Counted from the stretch's first letter, positions 19,914 to 31,863 are shown. The stretch is 64,000 nt of DNA from Planctellipticum variicoloris (GCF_030622045.1 NZ_CP130886.1:4291557-4355556), one strand, 5' to 3'. Program-made: numbers and translations. The notes: generated by a model from the sequence alone, not told the origin.

Positions 19914-20981
19914 ATGTCCTGGTTCCCGGCCCTGATCCTGCTGGCGGCCGTCCCGACGGGCGAGGCGCTGACGCCTGCCGAGTCGATGCTCGCCGATCAC
20001 GTCACCCAAACCATTTCCAGCAGCGAGTGGCTCGGAGCGCTGGCGCCGGTGGCCCTCTCGCCGTTCTTCGGCATCACCTGCCTGGCAGGCCTGGCGCAGT
20101 TCGGCGGCGACTGGTTCCCCGCTCACAGCCTGTTGCTGCAGAAGTCGACGGTCCTCAACCACCCGGCCGTCTTCTGGGTCTTTCTGGTCCTGACGCTGGT
20201 GACCTCCCTGCCACGCTTCACCAAGGTCAGCAAACCGATCGCGCAGGCTCTCGATCAGATTGAAGCCTGGTCCGGACTGATCACGCTGCTGACGGTCCGC
20301 CTGCTCCTCTGGACGGTCCCCGCCGGCGACGCCGCCCCGCCGGATGTCGTCCATGCCGGTTTTCTGTCGGTCTCGGCGGACGTCCTGCTGATCCTGGCCG
20401 GCATCTTCAACTTCCTGGTGATCAATGCCGTCAAGTTCTTCTTCGAGTGCCTGGTCTGGATCACGCCGCTGCCGTTTCTCGACGCCTGTTTCGAGCTGGC
20501 GAACAAGGCCCTCTGCCTGAGTCTGGCCATTCTGTACGGCTACAGCCCGTTCGCCGCGACGGTCATAAACCTGCTGCTGTTCGGCGGCTGCCTGCTGATC
20601 TTCCGCTGGTCCCACCGGCGGGTCCTCTACTTCCGCACGCTGCTGCTCGATCCGATCTGGGCCACGGCCTTCCCCGGCTACAGCCGGCCCGGCGCGGAGC
20701 TGGTGGTCTTCCCGCAACGGGCTTTCGGCCCCTTCCCCGCCTGCATCCGCCTGACGCTGCAGCGGACCGAGTCGGGCTGGAAACTCCGTCAGCCCAGGTT
20801 GCTGGGTCAGTCACCCGAAGTCCACATTCCGGACCATGTAACGGCCGTCGTTTCGATCGGACTGCTGGGCCACTCGCTGACCTTCGAAGGAAGCGACCTG
20901 CCGCCGATGACTTTCAGTCGCCGGCATACGAGCCGATGGAATGAGTTCCTGGAGGCGTTTCGTCTGCGGATGGGGCGGTAG
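19914..20981 (+). CDS. Multi-pass membrane protein of unknown function
   Basis: The ATG at 19914 follows AAGGAGC at ideal spacing; the frame runs further upstream only by reading through the palindrome. The 355 residues have about six or seven hydrophobic segments over residues 1-250 (for example ALIL-LAAV, FWVFLVLTLVTSL, VLLILAGIFNFLVI, VINLLLFGGCLLIF) and a soluble C-terminal domain of about 120 residues rich in beta-strand-like sequence. I do not recognise the family. The stop codon TAG lies within a GTAGGG sequence of the type seen at other repeats. The next gene converges, ending 45 bases away. Confidence 0.7.
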   Translation: MSWFPALILLAAVPTGEALTPAESMLADHVTQTISSSEWLGALAPVALSPFFGITCLAGLAQFGGDWFPAHSLLLQKSTVLNHPAVFWVFLVLTLVTSLPRFTKVSKPIAQALDQIEAWSGLITLLTVRLLLWTVPAGDAAPPDVVHAGFLSVSADVLLILAGIFNFLVINAVKFFFECLVWITPLPFLDACFELANKALCLSLAILYGYSPFAATVINLLLFGGCLLIFRWSHRRVLYFRTLLLDPIWATAFPGYSRPGAELVVFPQRAFGPFPACIRLTLQRTESGWKLRQPRLLGQSPEVHIPDHVTAVVSIGLLGHSLTFEGSDLPPMTFSRRHTSRWNEFLEAFRLRMGR

Positions 20982-21026
20982 GGTCCGCTGTGAGCCCGTG
21001 AATTTTTCTCGACTTCTGTGCGGCCC

Positions 21027-22478
21027 CTACGCCAGCACTTCCTCAATCACGTTCCCGTGATCCAGCGCCGGCGCCGGGCGGCCCTGTGTGTCGCGCACGC
21101 GGGTTTCTGGATCGATCCCCAGCAGGTGGTACATCGTCGCCGCGATGTCCGCCGGGCCGTAGCCGCGAGTGACCGGGAACGCCGCCTGGGCGTCGCTCTG
21201 CCCCACCACCTGGCCGGCTTTTACGCCCGCCCCGGCGAAGAACATTGAACCGCACATTCCCCAGTGATCCCGGCCGCCGCCCGCGTTGATCTTCGGCGTC
21301 CGACCGAACTCGGTCAGGTAGACCACCAGCGTCGTGTCGAGCAGGCCCCGTTCCTTCAGATCGCGAATCAGCGCCGCGAAGGCCCGGTCCATGCCGGCGA
21401 CGTTGTAGCCGCGGAGCGCCATGTCGGACGTGTGCGGGAACCGCTGCTCGGGGACGTTGTGAATGTCCCACAGATTGCCGTAGTCCGGGTCGTAGCCGTA
21501 GTCGACCATCACAAACCGCGCCCCGGCTTCGACCAGCTTGCGGGCGACCAGACACCGGCCGCCAAGCTTCGTCCGGCCGTAATCCTCGCGCAACGCTGCA
21601 GGTTCCTGGGCGATGTCGAACGCATTTCGCACCTTCGTCGACGTCAGCAGCCGCAGCGCGCCATCGAACTGGCCTTCCAGCCCCGCCTGCACGAGCGACG
21701 CCTCGCCGGCCTGTGCCGACTGTTCGAGAACCGTCCGGAGTTGCGACCGACGTTCCAACCGGCCGATCGTCACATCCTGCGGGAACTGCAGTTCGGGCGG
21801 CGCGAGGGACTCTTCCGCCAGCGGCGACGGATTGGCCGGCTTGGCGCTCAGCCCGGCGGTGAAGTCGGGCTGCGCGGGCTGGCCTCCCAGGCAGAACGGG
21901 GCGTACTGGGCTCCCAGCCAGCCACCCACGAACAGATTGTGCGGCGGCGGCCCCGGCCGGGTGATTCCCGGCACGGCGATATACCCCGGCAGGCCGTTTC
22001 GCGAGCCGAGCAGATACTGCACGATCGCCCCGATGTTCGGCTCGCTGAAGAGTTGGGCGGGGGTGACCTTGCGCCCCGAGAGCGTATAAACCTGGCTCAG
22101 CAGGTGATCGTTGCTGTCGTGGGCAAACGTCCGGACGACGGACAGCTCGTGCGCAATCTGAGCCAGTTGCGGGCAGGCTTCACTGAAGTAGACGCCCGGC
22201 AGCGAAGTCGCCGCTGTCCCCAGTTTGCCCCGCACTTCCACCGGGGCTTCCGGTTTGGGATCGAATGTTTCGAGCTGGGTGACGCCGCCCCCCATCCAGA
22301 GGAAGATCACCGACTTGGCCTTGGCCAGCGGCGACTCGGAGCCCTGGGCAATTCCCGGCGCCAGCAGACTGGGCCAGAGACTGGCGGAGACCGCCAGCGG
22401 CCCGACTTTCAGCAGATCCCGGCGACAGACGACCGACGTATGCTCAATCTGCTGCAATGCTCGCCGGCCCGTACGCAT
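21027..22478 (-). CDS. DUF1501 family protein, Tat-exported
   Basis: This 483-residue protein belongs to the DUF1501 family that is greatly expanded in planctomycetes and has an alkaline phosphatase/sulfatase-like fold. The start at 22478 is favoured by GGAG seven bases upstream and gives a twin-arginine signal (CRRDLLKVG followed by a hydrophobic stretch ending APGIAQG). Family motifs include KAKSVIFLWMGGGVTQLETFDPK near the N-terminus and TLVVYLTEFGRTPKINAGGGRDHW in the C-terminal third. DUF1501 genes often sit beside DUF1549/DUF1553 cytochrome-like genes; none is seen here, so this one is an orphan. The exact substrate is unknown. Confidence 0.9.
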   Translation of the reverse strand: MRTGRRALQQIEHTSVVCRRDLLKVGPLAVSASLWPSLLAPGIAQGSESPLAKAKSVIFLWMGGGVTQLETFDPKPEAPVEVRGKLGTAATSLPGVYFSEACPQLAQIAHELSVVRTFAHDSNDHLLSQVYTLSGRKVTPAQLFSEPNIGAIVQYLLGSRNGLPGYIAVPGITRPGPPPHNLFVGGWLGAQYAPFCLGGQPAQPDFTAGLSAKPANPSPLAEESLAPPELQFPQDVTIGRLERRSQLRTVLEQSAQAGEASLVQAGLEGQFDGALRLLTSTKVRNAFDIAQEPAALREDYGRTKLGGRCLVARKLVEAGARFVMVDYGYDPDYGNLWDIHNVPEQRFPHTSDMALRGYNVAGMDRAFAALIRDLKERGLLDTTLVVYLTEFGRTPKINAGGGRDHWGMCGSMFFAGAGVKAGQVVGQSDAQAAFPVTRGYGPADIAATMYHLLGIDPETRVRDTQGRPAPALDHGNVIEEVLA

Positions 22479-22599
22479 CCCGCCGCTCCCGAGTATCCGA
22501 GGGTTTCTGGAGACTCTGATTATCAGTAAAGATCGGCCACGGAGCAAGACATCAACGCTCTTTGATGGCTGAATTACGCAGATTCCGGAGGAAGAATGT

Positions 22600-25163
<2,564 letters not shown>

Positions 25164-25251
25164 CGTCAGGCCGATGGCCGCTGCCGAATACGCATGATGG
25201 GCCGGTCGGACGGCGTCCGGGAGGGGGCCAGGGGCTGCGTCGGCGACCCGG

Positions 25252-25506
25252 TCAGCGCCCGGATTTTAAGGCGGCGATCTCACGTTCCAGGTCCGCCGCG
25301 CGGCGTTCGGCCGCGGCGGCCCGCGTGCGCCACATCGCGCGGCTCTTCTCGACGGCGCGGGTCTGGTTCTGCAGGAGCTTGCAGGTTCGCTTCCACTGGC
25401 CGGACTTCGCCTTCCACCGATTGCGACTCCGCTCGAAGAACCGCACCAACTTGCCCGCCGGCGACGAATACCGGGCGACGGCTGTTTCGCTGGTTTCGCA
25501 GGTCAT
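25252..25506 (-). CDS. Small basic coiled-coil protein, N-terminal part of the DDE transposase
   Basis: Starting at 25506 behind a strong AAGGAGG site, this frame gives 84 residues, rich in Arg/Lys/Ala with a heptad-like pattern (RNRWKAKSGQWKRTCKLLQN, then RAVEKSRAMWRTRAAAAERR). It ends at a TGA 89 bases before the TTG of the main transposase frame. The main frame is open back to about the same place, with only 15 or so bases of overlap around an AAAA run (GCCTTAAAATCC). A single-base change there would fuse both. By itself it could act as a DNA-binding or oligomerisation module. No other ribosome site exists for the downstream frame. Confidence 0.6.
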   Translation of the reverse strand: MTCETSETAVARYSSPAGKLVRFFERSRNRWKAKSGQWKRTCKLLQNQTRAVEKSRAMWRTRAAAAERRAADLEREIAALKSGR

Positions 25507-25585
25507 GACGTTCCTCCTTGAACAAAAAGCCCAGTGGAACAAAAACGCGACGATTCGCCGAGGCCAATTGCCCCTGAAAACGACG

Positions 25586-25618
25586 GATTTCGCGCAGCCC
25601 AGGCTCCGCCTGGGAACC
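25586..25618. repeat. Right terminal inverted repeat of the DDE element
   Basis: This 33-base arm lies about 80 bases upstream of the small coiled-coil frame and is complementary to 23879-23911. The ribosome site and presumed promoter of the transposase lie between it and 25506. Confidence 0.75.
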
Positions 25619-25697
25619 CCGTCTTTGCGAGGCTCTGCCTCGCTCTTTGGCGCCTTGCGGGCGAGAAGAGAAGAGGACGCCGAGTGTCCAAAGAGGG

Positions 25698-25722
25698 CGT
25701 TCCCAGGCAGAGCCTGGGAACG
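25698..25722. repeat. Hairpin related to the DDE element terminus
   Basis: CGTTCCCAGGC (25698-25708) pairs perfectly with GCCTGGGAACG (25712-25722) around AGA. The GTTCCCAGGC/GCCTGGGAAC core is the same as in the terminal repeats of the neighbouring element, so it may be a solo terminus or a non-autonomous derivative. Confidence 0.65.
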
Positions 25723-25731
25723 AGGAGAATC

Positions 25732-27246
25732 TTACTTACCCCTTAAATCATCTCCGGCCTGTTCTTCTCCGCGTCCTCCGCGCCTCCGCGGTAAAACTTC
25801 TTCATCTTCTTTGATCGCAGTCACAGTCCGCCACAAACGGTCCGCGGCGTCTTCGGCCTGCTGGATCACGTCGGGGACCCCGACGCCGTGGTAGGCGTTG
25901 CCTGTCAACGCCAGGCGCGGGTGTTGGGCGGCGAGTTCTTCGATCCGCGCGACGCGCTGCAGATGTCCCACGTGATACTGCGGCATCGCGTTGGCATAAC
26001 GGATGACCTGCGCCCATTGCGTGCTGACGCCGAAGATTTCCTGCAGCTCTTCCCGCACGATCTGCAGTAGTTCCTCGTCGCTCCGCTCGAACAGGTGCTG
26101 CTGCAGCGCGCCGCCGATGAACGTTCGCAACAGAATCCCTCCCTCCGGCGCGCGGTCGGCAAACTTCCGACTGGAGAACGAAACCGCCAGAATCCGCCGG
26201 TGCTCGCGATGCGGAATCACCAGGCCGAACGCCTGGGGCGGCTCGCGGAACTCGGCCAGCTTATGTCCGCTGACGACGATGGCGCTCGACGCGTACTCAA
26301 TCGACCGCAACGCCCCGGCGAGGTCTCCATCCATCCGTTCGACGAGCGCCGCCGCCTGGTGGGCCATCATCGCCAGGACAACGCCATCCCACGGACCGTC
26401 GGTCGCGCCGTTCTCCAGCCGGACTCCGGTCGGCTCTTCGACGGCAGTCGTCAGCCGGATTCCGGTCCGGACCTGGACGGACGGCTGAATCGCCTGTGTG
26501 AGAGCGTCGACTAGATCCTGCAGGCCACCTTTTAGCCCCAGAAACAAACCGTACCGCGCCCCGGTCGAGCTGGAATCGCTGTCGGCGTGCTGCTCCTTGA
26601 GCTGCCTCCGCGAGCCGCGGATCACGCTGCCGTACTTCTGCTCCATCTCCACGAATCGACCCAGCGTCGCCTGCATGCTCAGCTTCTCGGGGTCGGCGGT
26701 GTAGATTCCCCCGACCAATGGCTGAATCAGCCGTTCCAGCGCTTCGCGCCCGAACCGACGACGAACGAAATCGGCGAGGCTCTCGTCCTCGGACGAACGG
26801 CGCGGCGGAACGAACAGCTCCATCCCCATCCGCAACTTGCCCCACAGGCTCAGCAACGGCGTCCTGACCATCGGCCAGAAGGCGGAGGGGCTCAGCAGTT
26901 GAAAGCCATCCGGCACAGGGACCGGCCGGCCTTCATGCAGCACCAGGGCGCCGCGATAGCGAGGATCGAGCGTCGCCAGCCGGTCCTCAATCCCGAGTCG
27001 CTGACAGAGCCGGAGTGCGGCCGGCTTGTTCGTGATAAACGAGTCCGCCCCCACGTCGACCAGGTAACCGTCCCGCCGGATCGTCCCGACGATCCCGCCA
27101 GTCTGCGGCGAGGCTTCGAAGAGGGTCAGCTCGACCGGCCGGTCCGCCTGACGGGCCAGTTCCTGCAGCCGATAAGCGGCAGTCAGCCCCGACAGCCCGC
27201 CCCCCACGACCGCCAACCGCAATGGCCGAGCCACCGATTCCGCCAT
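25732..27246 (-). CDS. hemG: Protoporphyrinogen/coproporphyrinogen oxidase (HemY type)
   Basis: The 504-residue FAD enzyme oxidises coproporphyrinogen III or protoporphyrinogen IX in late heme synthesis (also called hemY or cgoX). The dinucleotide-binding motif is LAVVGGGLSGLTAAYRL at residues 10-26, followed by the Glu of LTLFEASPQTGG and the characteristic GADSFITNKP. The C-terminal FAD segment is LTGNAYHGVGVPDVIQQAEDAA. The last ~22 residues (LPRRRGGRGEEQAGDDLRGK) look foreign: they are translated from the right arm of a CGCGGAG repeat, so the ancestral stop has probably been lost by repeat insertion. It lies downstream of hemE on the same strand, separated by a palindromic element. Confidence 0.93.
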   Translation of the reverse strand: MAESVARPLRLAVVGGGLSGLTAAYRLQELARQADRPVELTLFEASPQTGGIVGTIRRDGYLVDVGADSFITNKPAALRLCQRLGIEDRLATLDPRYRGALVLHEGRPVPVPDGFQLLSPSAFWPMVRTPLLSLWGKLRMGMELFVPPRRSSEDESLADFVRRRFGREALERLIQPLVGGIYTADPEKLSMQATLGRFVEMEQKYGSVIRGSRRQLKEQHADSDSSSTGARYGLFLGLKGGLQDLVDALTQAIQPSVQVRTGIRLTTAVEEPTGVRLENGATDGPWDGVVLAMMAHQAAALVERMDGDLAGALRSIEYASSAIVVSGHKLAEFREPPQAFGLVIPHREHRRILAVSFSSRKFADRAPEGGILLRTFIGGALQQHLFERSDEELLQIVREELQEIFGVSTQWAQVIRYANAMPQYHVGHLQRVARIEELAAQHPRLALTGNAYHGVGVPDVIQQAEDAADRLWRTVTAIKEDEEVLPRRRGGRGEEQAGDDLRGK

Positions 27247-27281
27247 TCGCAGATACTCCAGCCTTGGAAGAGAAGGCAGGA

Positions 27282-27499
27282 TTCACCGCGGAGACGCGGA
27301 GAAATGCCTGAGAAGAGAAGAGGTTCCGGAAAGTGAAAAGTGAGTATTGAGTAGTGATGAGTGTAAAGTGACAGAGAACGTGATCGGTCGCCTGCTGGCG
27401 ACTCCTTCATTTTGCACTACTCAGTCAACACTACTCACTTTTCACTTTCCTCAGTCTTCTCCGGGACGTTCTCCGCGTCCTCCGCGTCTCCGCGGTGAA
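27282..27499. repeat. 218-bp nested palindromic element between hemE and hemG (NPE-2)
   Basis: The outer arms 27282-27301 and 27480-27499 are perfect 20-bp inverted repeats made of CGCGGAG units. Inner arms 27328-27346 and 27432-27450 are perfect 19-bp inverted repeats made of AGTGA-type units, which continue imperfectly inward (TTGAGTAGTGATGAGTG against CACTACTCAGTCAACACTA). The element fills almost the whole 263-base gap between the hemE stop and the hemG start. It could attenuate, terminate or stabilise the heme transcript. Confidence 0.88.
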
Positions 27500-27509
27500 A
27501 TCCTCTTCA

Positions 27510-28568
27510 TCAGTTCGCAGTGTTCCGCAGTGCCGCGCTGCGTTCGTGAACCAGTTGCACCAGGGCCTTGACGTTGTCGGGCGGCGTCTCCGGCAGCACG
27601 CCGTGGCCGAGATTGAAGATGTGCCCGGGGCGGCGGCCGACCGCTGTCAGGAGATCTTCCGCCTGACGCTTCGCCGTGCTCCAGTCCTGCAGGACCAGCG
27701 GGTCGAGGTTCCCCTGGACCGCGTAGGTTTCACCCAGATCGTTCCAGGCGGTCATCAGGTCGACGCGCCAGTCGAGGCCGAACACCGAACCACCGGCCTG
27801 TTTGATCAGCGGCAGCAACGCAGGATTGCCCGTCAGGAAGTTGATCACCGGCACGCCCGCCGGGATCCCGTCGATCACCATTTTCGTATAGGGGAGCACG
27901 TAGCGGGCGTAGTCCGTCGGCGACAGACATCCCGCCCAACTGTCGAAGAGCTGCACCGCCTGACAACCCGCGTCGACCTGGGCCCGGATGTACCGGATCA
28001 GGCTGCGAGCCAGCCGCTCCATCAGCGTCTGCCAGGCGCCTTCGTCGGCATACATCAGCGTTTTCGTGCGGATGTAATGCTTCGAGCCGCCCCCTTCGAT
28101 GCAGTACGACGCCAGCGTAAACGGCGCGCCCGCGAAGCCCAGCAGCGGAATATCGCCCGGCAGTTCCCGGCGGATCAGCTTCACCGCGTCGAACGTGAAA
28201 TGCAGCGAACTGACATCTTCCAGCTCGCGGACGCGGTCGATGTCCGCGGCCTGCTTGAGCGGATTATGAATGACGGGGCCTTCTCCCTTGGCGTATTCGA
28301 GGTCGAAGCCCATCGGCTGCAGCATGGGGAGCAGGTCGGCGAACAGGATCGCGGCGTCAACGCCCAGGACCCGCTGAGCCGTCAGGGTGACCTCTGCGGC
28401 CAGTTCCGGCTGGGTGCAGAGGTCCATGAACGTCACTTTGCTGCGGACAGCCATGTATTCGGGCAGATAGCGTCCCGCCTGCCGCATGATCCAGACCGGG
28501 GTCGCGTCCACGGGCTCGCGCCGGCAGGCCTTCAGGAAGCGGCAATCGTTGAGTTCCGTCGCGGGCAT
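27510..28568 (-). CDS. hemE: Uroporphyrinogen decarboxylase
   Basis: HemE removes four carboxyl groups from uroporphyrinogen III to give coproporphyrinogen III. The 352 residues match the family length. Signature motifs are WIMRQAGRYLPEY near residue 25, FADLLPMLQPMGFDL, GFAGAPFTLASYCIEGGGS and the C-terminal HIFNLGHGVLPETP. The start at 28568 is chosen because GGAG lies six bases before it; an in-frame ATG at 28589 (seven codons longer) is the alternative with a poorer site. The longer open frame upstream overlaps the preceding metallopeptidase gene and is not coding. The gene follows that metallopeptidase by about 50 bases and precedes hemG, so the three may share a transcript. Confidence 0.95.
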   Translation of the reverse strand: MPATELNDCRFLKACRREPVDATPVWIMRQAGRYLPEYMAVRSKVTFMDLCTQPELAAEVTLTAQRVLGVDAAILFADLLPMLQPMGFDLEYAKGEGPVIHNPLKQAADIDRVRELEDVSSLHFTFDAVKLIRRELPGDIPLLGFAGAPFTLASYCIEGGGSKHYIRTKTLMYADEGAWQTLMERLARSLIRYIRAQVDAGCQAVQLFDSWAGCLSPTDYARYVLPYTKMVIDGIPAGVPVINFLTGNPALLPLIKQAGGSVFGLDWRVDLMTAWNDLGETYAVQGNLDPLVLQDWSTAKRQAEDLLTAVGRRPGHIFNLGHGVLPETPPDNVKALVQLVHERSAALRNTAN

Positions 28569-28621
28569 CAGCTTCTCCACAGAGTTCATTCTGGGGAAAA
28601 GTGTACCAGCCCGTCCGGAAT

Positions 28622-29545
28622 TCAGCGAACGACCTGCAGCCACTCGCGAAACGCCCGGTCGATCACCGCCGGGTTCTCGCAACCGAACAGGTCGCACAGG
28701 GCCAGGCTCCCGGTCGGGTCGAGGTCGTGCGTCGCCCGGCACTTGCGGTAAAAATGCGACAGTAGCCGGCGTTCCTGCAGAAACAGACAGAAAAACCGGG
28801 CCTGAGCATACTCGACCTGCGGCTGCGCCGAGCGGCCGAAGTCTTCGAGCAGCAGTCGCTCGACCGGCGGGAGACGGTCGAACTCCAGGGCCTCGGTCAG
28901 GAACTTTCGCCGCCAGTTGTCCCGGCCGATCAGCTCCAGGCCGTCTGAGGAAAACTCGCTTTCTTCGTGCAGCGAAGCCAGCCCTTCGTCGAACCATTCG
29001 GGCAGGTCGGCGAAATCGGCATGCGCCAGGGCATGCGTCAATTCGTGGGCCAGCGTCCCTTCCCCGGTGCTGAGGTTCAGCACGATCCGTCGGGCATCCC
29101 GGGAGTAGACCCCGGCGTACTCTTCGCGGCTGCGGTTCTCCAGTCGACGGTTGCAGTCGCGATACGACTGATCGCTGGACGCCGCCAGAATCGTAATCGG
29201 CTCTGACGGGGCTTCATCAAAATAACACACGCCGATCGCCCGGGCCGTCGGGAGGACGGTCTCTCGATGAAGGCGTTCCAGCGTCTCGGACGGCAGATCG
29301 CCCCCCAGGACATACGGAGGGCGAATGACGAACGTCCAACTTTCCGGCAGACGTTGTTGAAGTTCATGGGCTGCCGAATGGCAGTCGGCGTTCAGATCGA
29401 ACGCGCGCGTCGCCGAGCGTTCCCGCGCCAGCCTGACCTGACTTTCGCGCAAGGCTCCGCCCGCGGGACCGGACGGGCCGGCCACGGCGTAGCACAATCC
29501 GATCAGCAGGATCGGTCCGGCGACAAGTGCGAGCGAGCGCCACAT
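28622..29545 (-). CDS. Secreted zinc metallopeptidase-like protein (HExxH)
   Basis: The 307 residues begin with an N-terminal membrane or signal segment (LALVAGPILLIGLCYAVAG). The zinc-binding motif is HELTHALAH (about residue 168), followed after 13 residues by EWFDEGLAS, in which the Glu of DEGLA is the third ligand of gluzincins of the peptidase MA / DUF1570 type. The region before it (RRIVLNLSTGEGTL) contains the edge strand seen in this clan. The substrate is unknown; a cell-envelope role is inferred from the signal sequence. It is the first gene of a possible transcript with hemE and hemG, but nothing links it functionally to heme. Confidence 0.82.
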   Translation of the reverse strand: MWRSLALVAGPILLIGLCYAVAGPSGPAGGALRESQVRLARERSATRAFDLNADCHSAAHELQQRLPESWTFVIRPPYVLGGDLPSETLERLHRETVLPTARAIGVCYFDEAPSEPITILAASSDQSYRDCNRRLENRSREEYAGVYSRDARRIVLNLSTGEGTLAHELTHALAHADFADLPEWFDEGLASLHEESEFSSDGLELIGRDNWRRKFLTEALEFDRLPPVERLLLEDFGRSAQPQVEYAQARFFCLFLQERRLLSHFYRKCRATHDLDPTGSLALCDLFGCENPAVIDRAFREWLQVVR

Positions 29546-29865
29546 GGCTTTGCGGATGCTCCGCAGGGACGGGGGATTGGGTGATTTTTAACGGTTAGAT
29601 CGATTCCCGCGGACACTGACCGGCAGACGGCATCGTTCGCAAACTTACCCCACGGAAATTTCGCGGCTTGAGCAAACCGGTCCGCCGGTCACGGATTGGT
29701 GGCGATTGAGTCTCGCGCTGTCGATTGATACCATCCTTTCGTTACAGTTTCCGCGACGCAGTTCGTTTCCGGACGTCTTCGCCGCCCGATTGACCCGCCG
29801 CGACGCACGGCATCAGGACGATGCCTCCAGGCCGATCCTCAATCCCCGCAGACGGTCCAAAACCT
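29546..29865. other. Divergent intergenic region before glgB
   Basis: About 320 bases between divergent genes. It must carry both promoters. No repeat or conserved RNA was recognised; the stretch around 29730-29750 (GATACCATCCTTTCGTTACAG) is locally AT-richer and could be promoter DNA of glgB. Confidence 0.4.
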
Positions 29866-31719
29866 ATGAATTGCGATCTGTACCGGCATATGGGTGCACA
29901 CCCGGCCGAGGTCAATGGAGTCGCCGGCTGTAAATTCCACGTGTGGGCGCCCAACGCCAGAGAGGTCTCCGTTCTGCTGGATGCAAACGGCTGGACCCAC
30001 GGCGCACATCCGCTGGCCTCCAGCGACTCGGGCGTCTGGTGGGGATTCCTGCCGGGCGTCAAAGTGGGGGACTGCTACAAATTCAGCATCCACGCCGCCG
30101 ACGGTCAGCTTCTTCAGAAGGCCGACCCCTACGCCTTCTACGCGGAACTCCCCCCCAAGAGCGCCTCGATCGTCTACGATCTCTCCGGCTATGAATGGGC
30201 CGATGACGACTGGCTCAGCCGGCGGGAAGAAGACAACTGGCACGAGCAGCCGCTTTCAATTTACGAAGTCCACCTTGGCTCTTGGAAGCGGCCGCAGGAC
30301 GGTCGGGAATATTACAACTACCGCGAGCTCGCTCCGCTGCTGGTCGAGTACGTGAAGGAGATGGGCTACACCCACATCGAGCTGATGCCCGTCATGGAGC
30401 ATCCGTTCGGCGGTTCCTGGGGCTATCAGGCCACCGGGTACTTTGCGACGACCAGCCGCTGGGGGACGCCTCACGACTTCAAGTACTTCGTCGATCACTT
30501 CCACCAGAACGGCATCGGAGTCATCCTCGACTGGGTGCCCGCCCACTTTTCAACGGACGGCCATTCGCTCGGCTGGTTCGACGGAACCTGCCTCTACGAG
30601 CACTCCGATCCCCGCAAGGGCTATCACCCCGACTGGGGGACGCTGATCTTCAACTACGGCCGGGCGGAAGTCCGCGACTTCCTGCTGTCGAGCGCCCGGT
30701 TCTGGGTCGACGAGTTCCACATCGACGGCCTCCGCTGCGACGCCGTCTCCTCGATGCTGTACCTCGACTACTCCCGCAAGTTCGGCGAATGGGTTCCGAA
30801 CGCCTTCGGCGGACGCGAGAACCTGGAAGCCATCCAGTTTCTCCGCGACCTCAACACCATGCTCTACCAGGATTTCCCGGGGATCATGAGCTTCGCCGAG
30901 GAGTCGACCGCCTGGGGCGGCGTGTCGCGGCCGGTCTATCTCGGCGGGCTGGGCTTCGGCTTCAAGTGGGACATGGGGTGGATGAACGACACCCTCCACT
31001 ACCTCTCCCGCGACCCGATCTACCGCCAGTACTACCAGAACGAGCTCAGCTTCCGGAACATGTACGCCTACACGGAAAACTTCATCCTGCCCCTGTCGCA
31101 CGATGAAGTTGTCCACGGCAAAGGCTCGCTCATCGGCAAGATGCCCGGCGACCACTGGCAGCAGTTCGGCAATCTGCGCCTCCTGTTCGGCTACCAGTAC
31201 ACCACGCCCGGCAAGAAATTCCTCTTCATGGGAGGCGAATTCGGCCAGTGGAAGGAATGGGACCACCGCCACGAACTCGACTGGGCCCTCCTCGGCCAGC
31301 ACTACCACGACGGCCTCCGCAAATATGTCCGGGATCTCAACCATCTTTACATCGCCGAGCCCGCGCTCTATCAGCAGGACGCCGTCCCGCAGGGATTCTC
31401 CTGGATCAACTGCGACGATCGCGAGAACAGCGTCTACACCTACGTGAGATTCGCCGAGGATCGCGAAGACTTTCTGGTCATCGTCCTCAATGCGACGCCT
31501 GTCCCGCGGCACGACTACCGCGTCGGCGTCCCCCGCCCGGGTTTCTACAAGGAAATCCTCAACAGCGATTCCGCCATCTACGGCGGATCGAACGTCGGCA
31601 ATTCCGGCGGAACGTACACCGAAGTCGGACAGTATCACGGCCACGGCCAGTTCGTCTCGCTCAGCCTCCCCCCGCTCGGAGTCCTGGTGCTGAAGCCGAT
31701 CACCGCCGCGAAACGCTGA
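29866..31719 (+). CDS. glgB: 1,4-alpha-glucan branching enzyme
   Basis: GlgB introduces alpha-1,6 branches in glycogen. The protein has about 617 residues from ATG 29866 (an in-frame ATG at 29821 would add 15), shorter than E. coli GlgB (728) because the extra N1 domain is absent. It starts directly with a CBM48 domain ([20 protein letters not shown]). The GH13 barrel shows [38 protein letters not shown] with the catalytic Asp, FAEESTAW with the catalytic Glu, and [15 protein letters not shown] with the transition-state Asp. A C-terminal beta domain follows. No other glycogen genes are nearby. Its end abuts a palindromic repeat shared with the convergent neighbour. Confidence 0.95.
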   Translation: MNCDLYRHMGAHPAEVNGVAGCKFHVWAPNAREVSVLLDANGWTHGAHPLASSDSGVWWGFLPGVKVGDCYKFSIHAADGQLLQKADPYAFYAELPPKSASIVYDLSGYEWADDDWLSRREEDNWHEQPLSIYEVHLGSWKRPQDGREYYNYRELAPLLVEYVKEMGYTHIELMPVMEHPFGGSWGYQATGYFATTSRWGTPHDFKYFVDHFHQNGIGVILDWVPAHFSTDGHSLGWFDGTCLYEHSDPRKGYHPDWGTLIFNYGRAEVRDFLLSSARFWVDEFHIDGLRCDAVSSMLYLDYSRKFGEWVPNAFGGRENLEAIQFLRDLNTMLYQDFPGIMSFAEESTAWGGVSRPVYLGGLGFGFKWDMGWMNDTLHYLSRDPIYRQYYQNELSFRNMYAYTENFILPLSHDEVVHGKGSLIGKMPGDHWQQFGNLRLLFGYQYTTPGKKFLFMGGEFGQWKEWDHRHELDWALLGQHYHDGLRKYVRDLNHLYIAEPALYQQDAVPQGFSWINCDDRENSVYTYVRFAEDREDFLVIVLNATPVPRHDYRVGVPRPGFYKEILNSDSAIYGGSNVGNSGGTYTEVGQYHGHGQFVSLSLPPLGVLVLKPITAAKR

Positions 31720-31863
31720 GAAGCGAATAGGGATTAGCGAGAAGCGAGTAGCCAGACGAAGACGGCTTATCGCGGATCGTGCATCGCTTATCGCCGGAAG
31801 ACTTCGCGACCGGGCCTTTTCCTTCTGGCTATTCGCTATTCCCTGCTCGCTATTCGCTTTCTC
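31718..31863. repeat. Imperfect palindrome made of GCGAATAG-like units
   Basis: The left arm (31718-31761) and right arm (about 31822-31863) are imperfect inverted repeats, each iterating units such as AAGCGAATAG and TAGCGAGAAGCGAG. It starts at the glgB stop codon, and the right arm encodes the C-terminal tail of the convergent alcohol dehydrogenase. It could serve as a bidirectional terminator-like structure. Confidence 0.75.
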
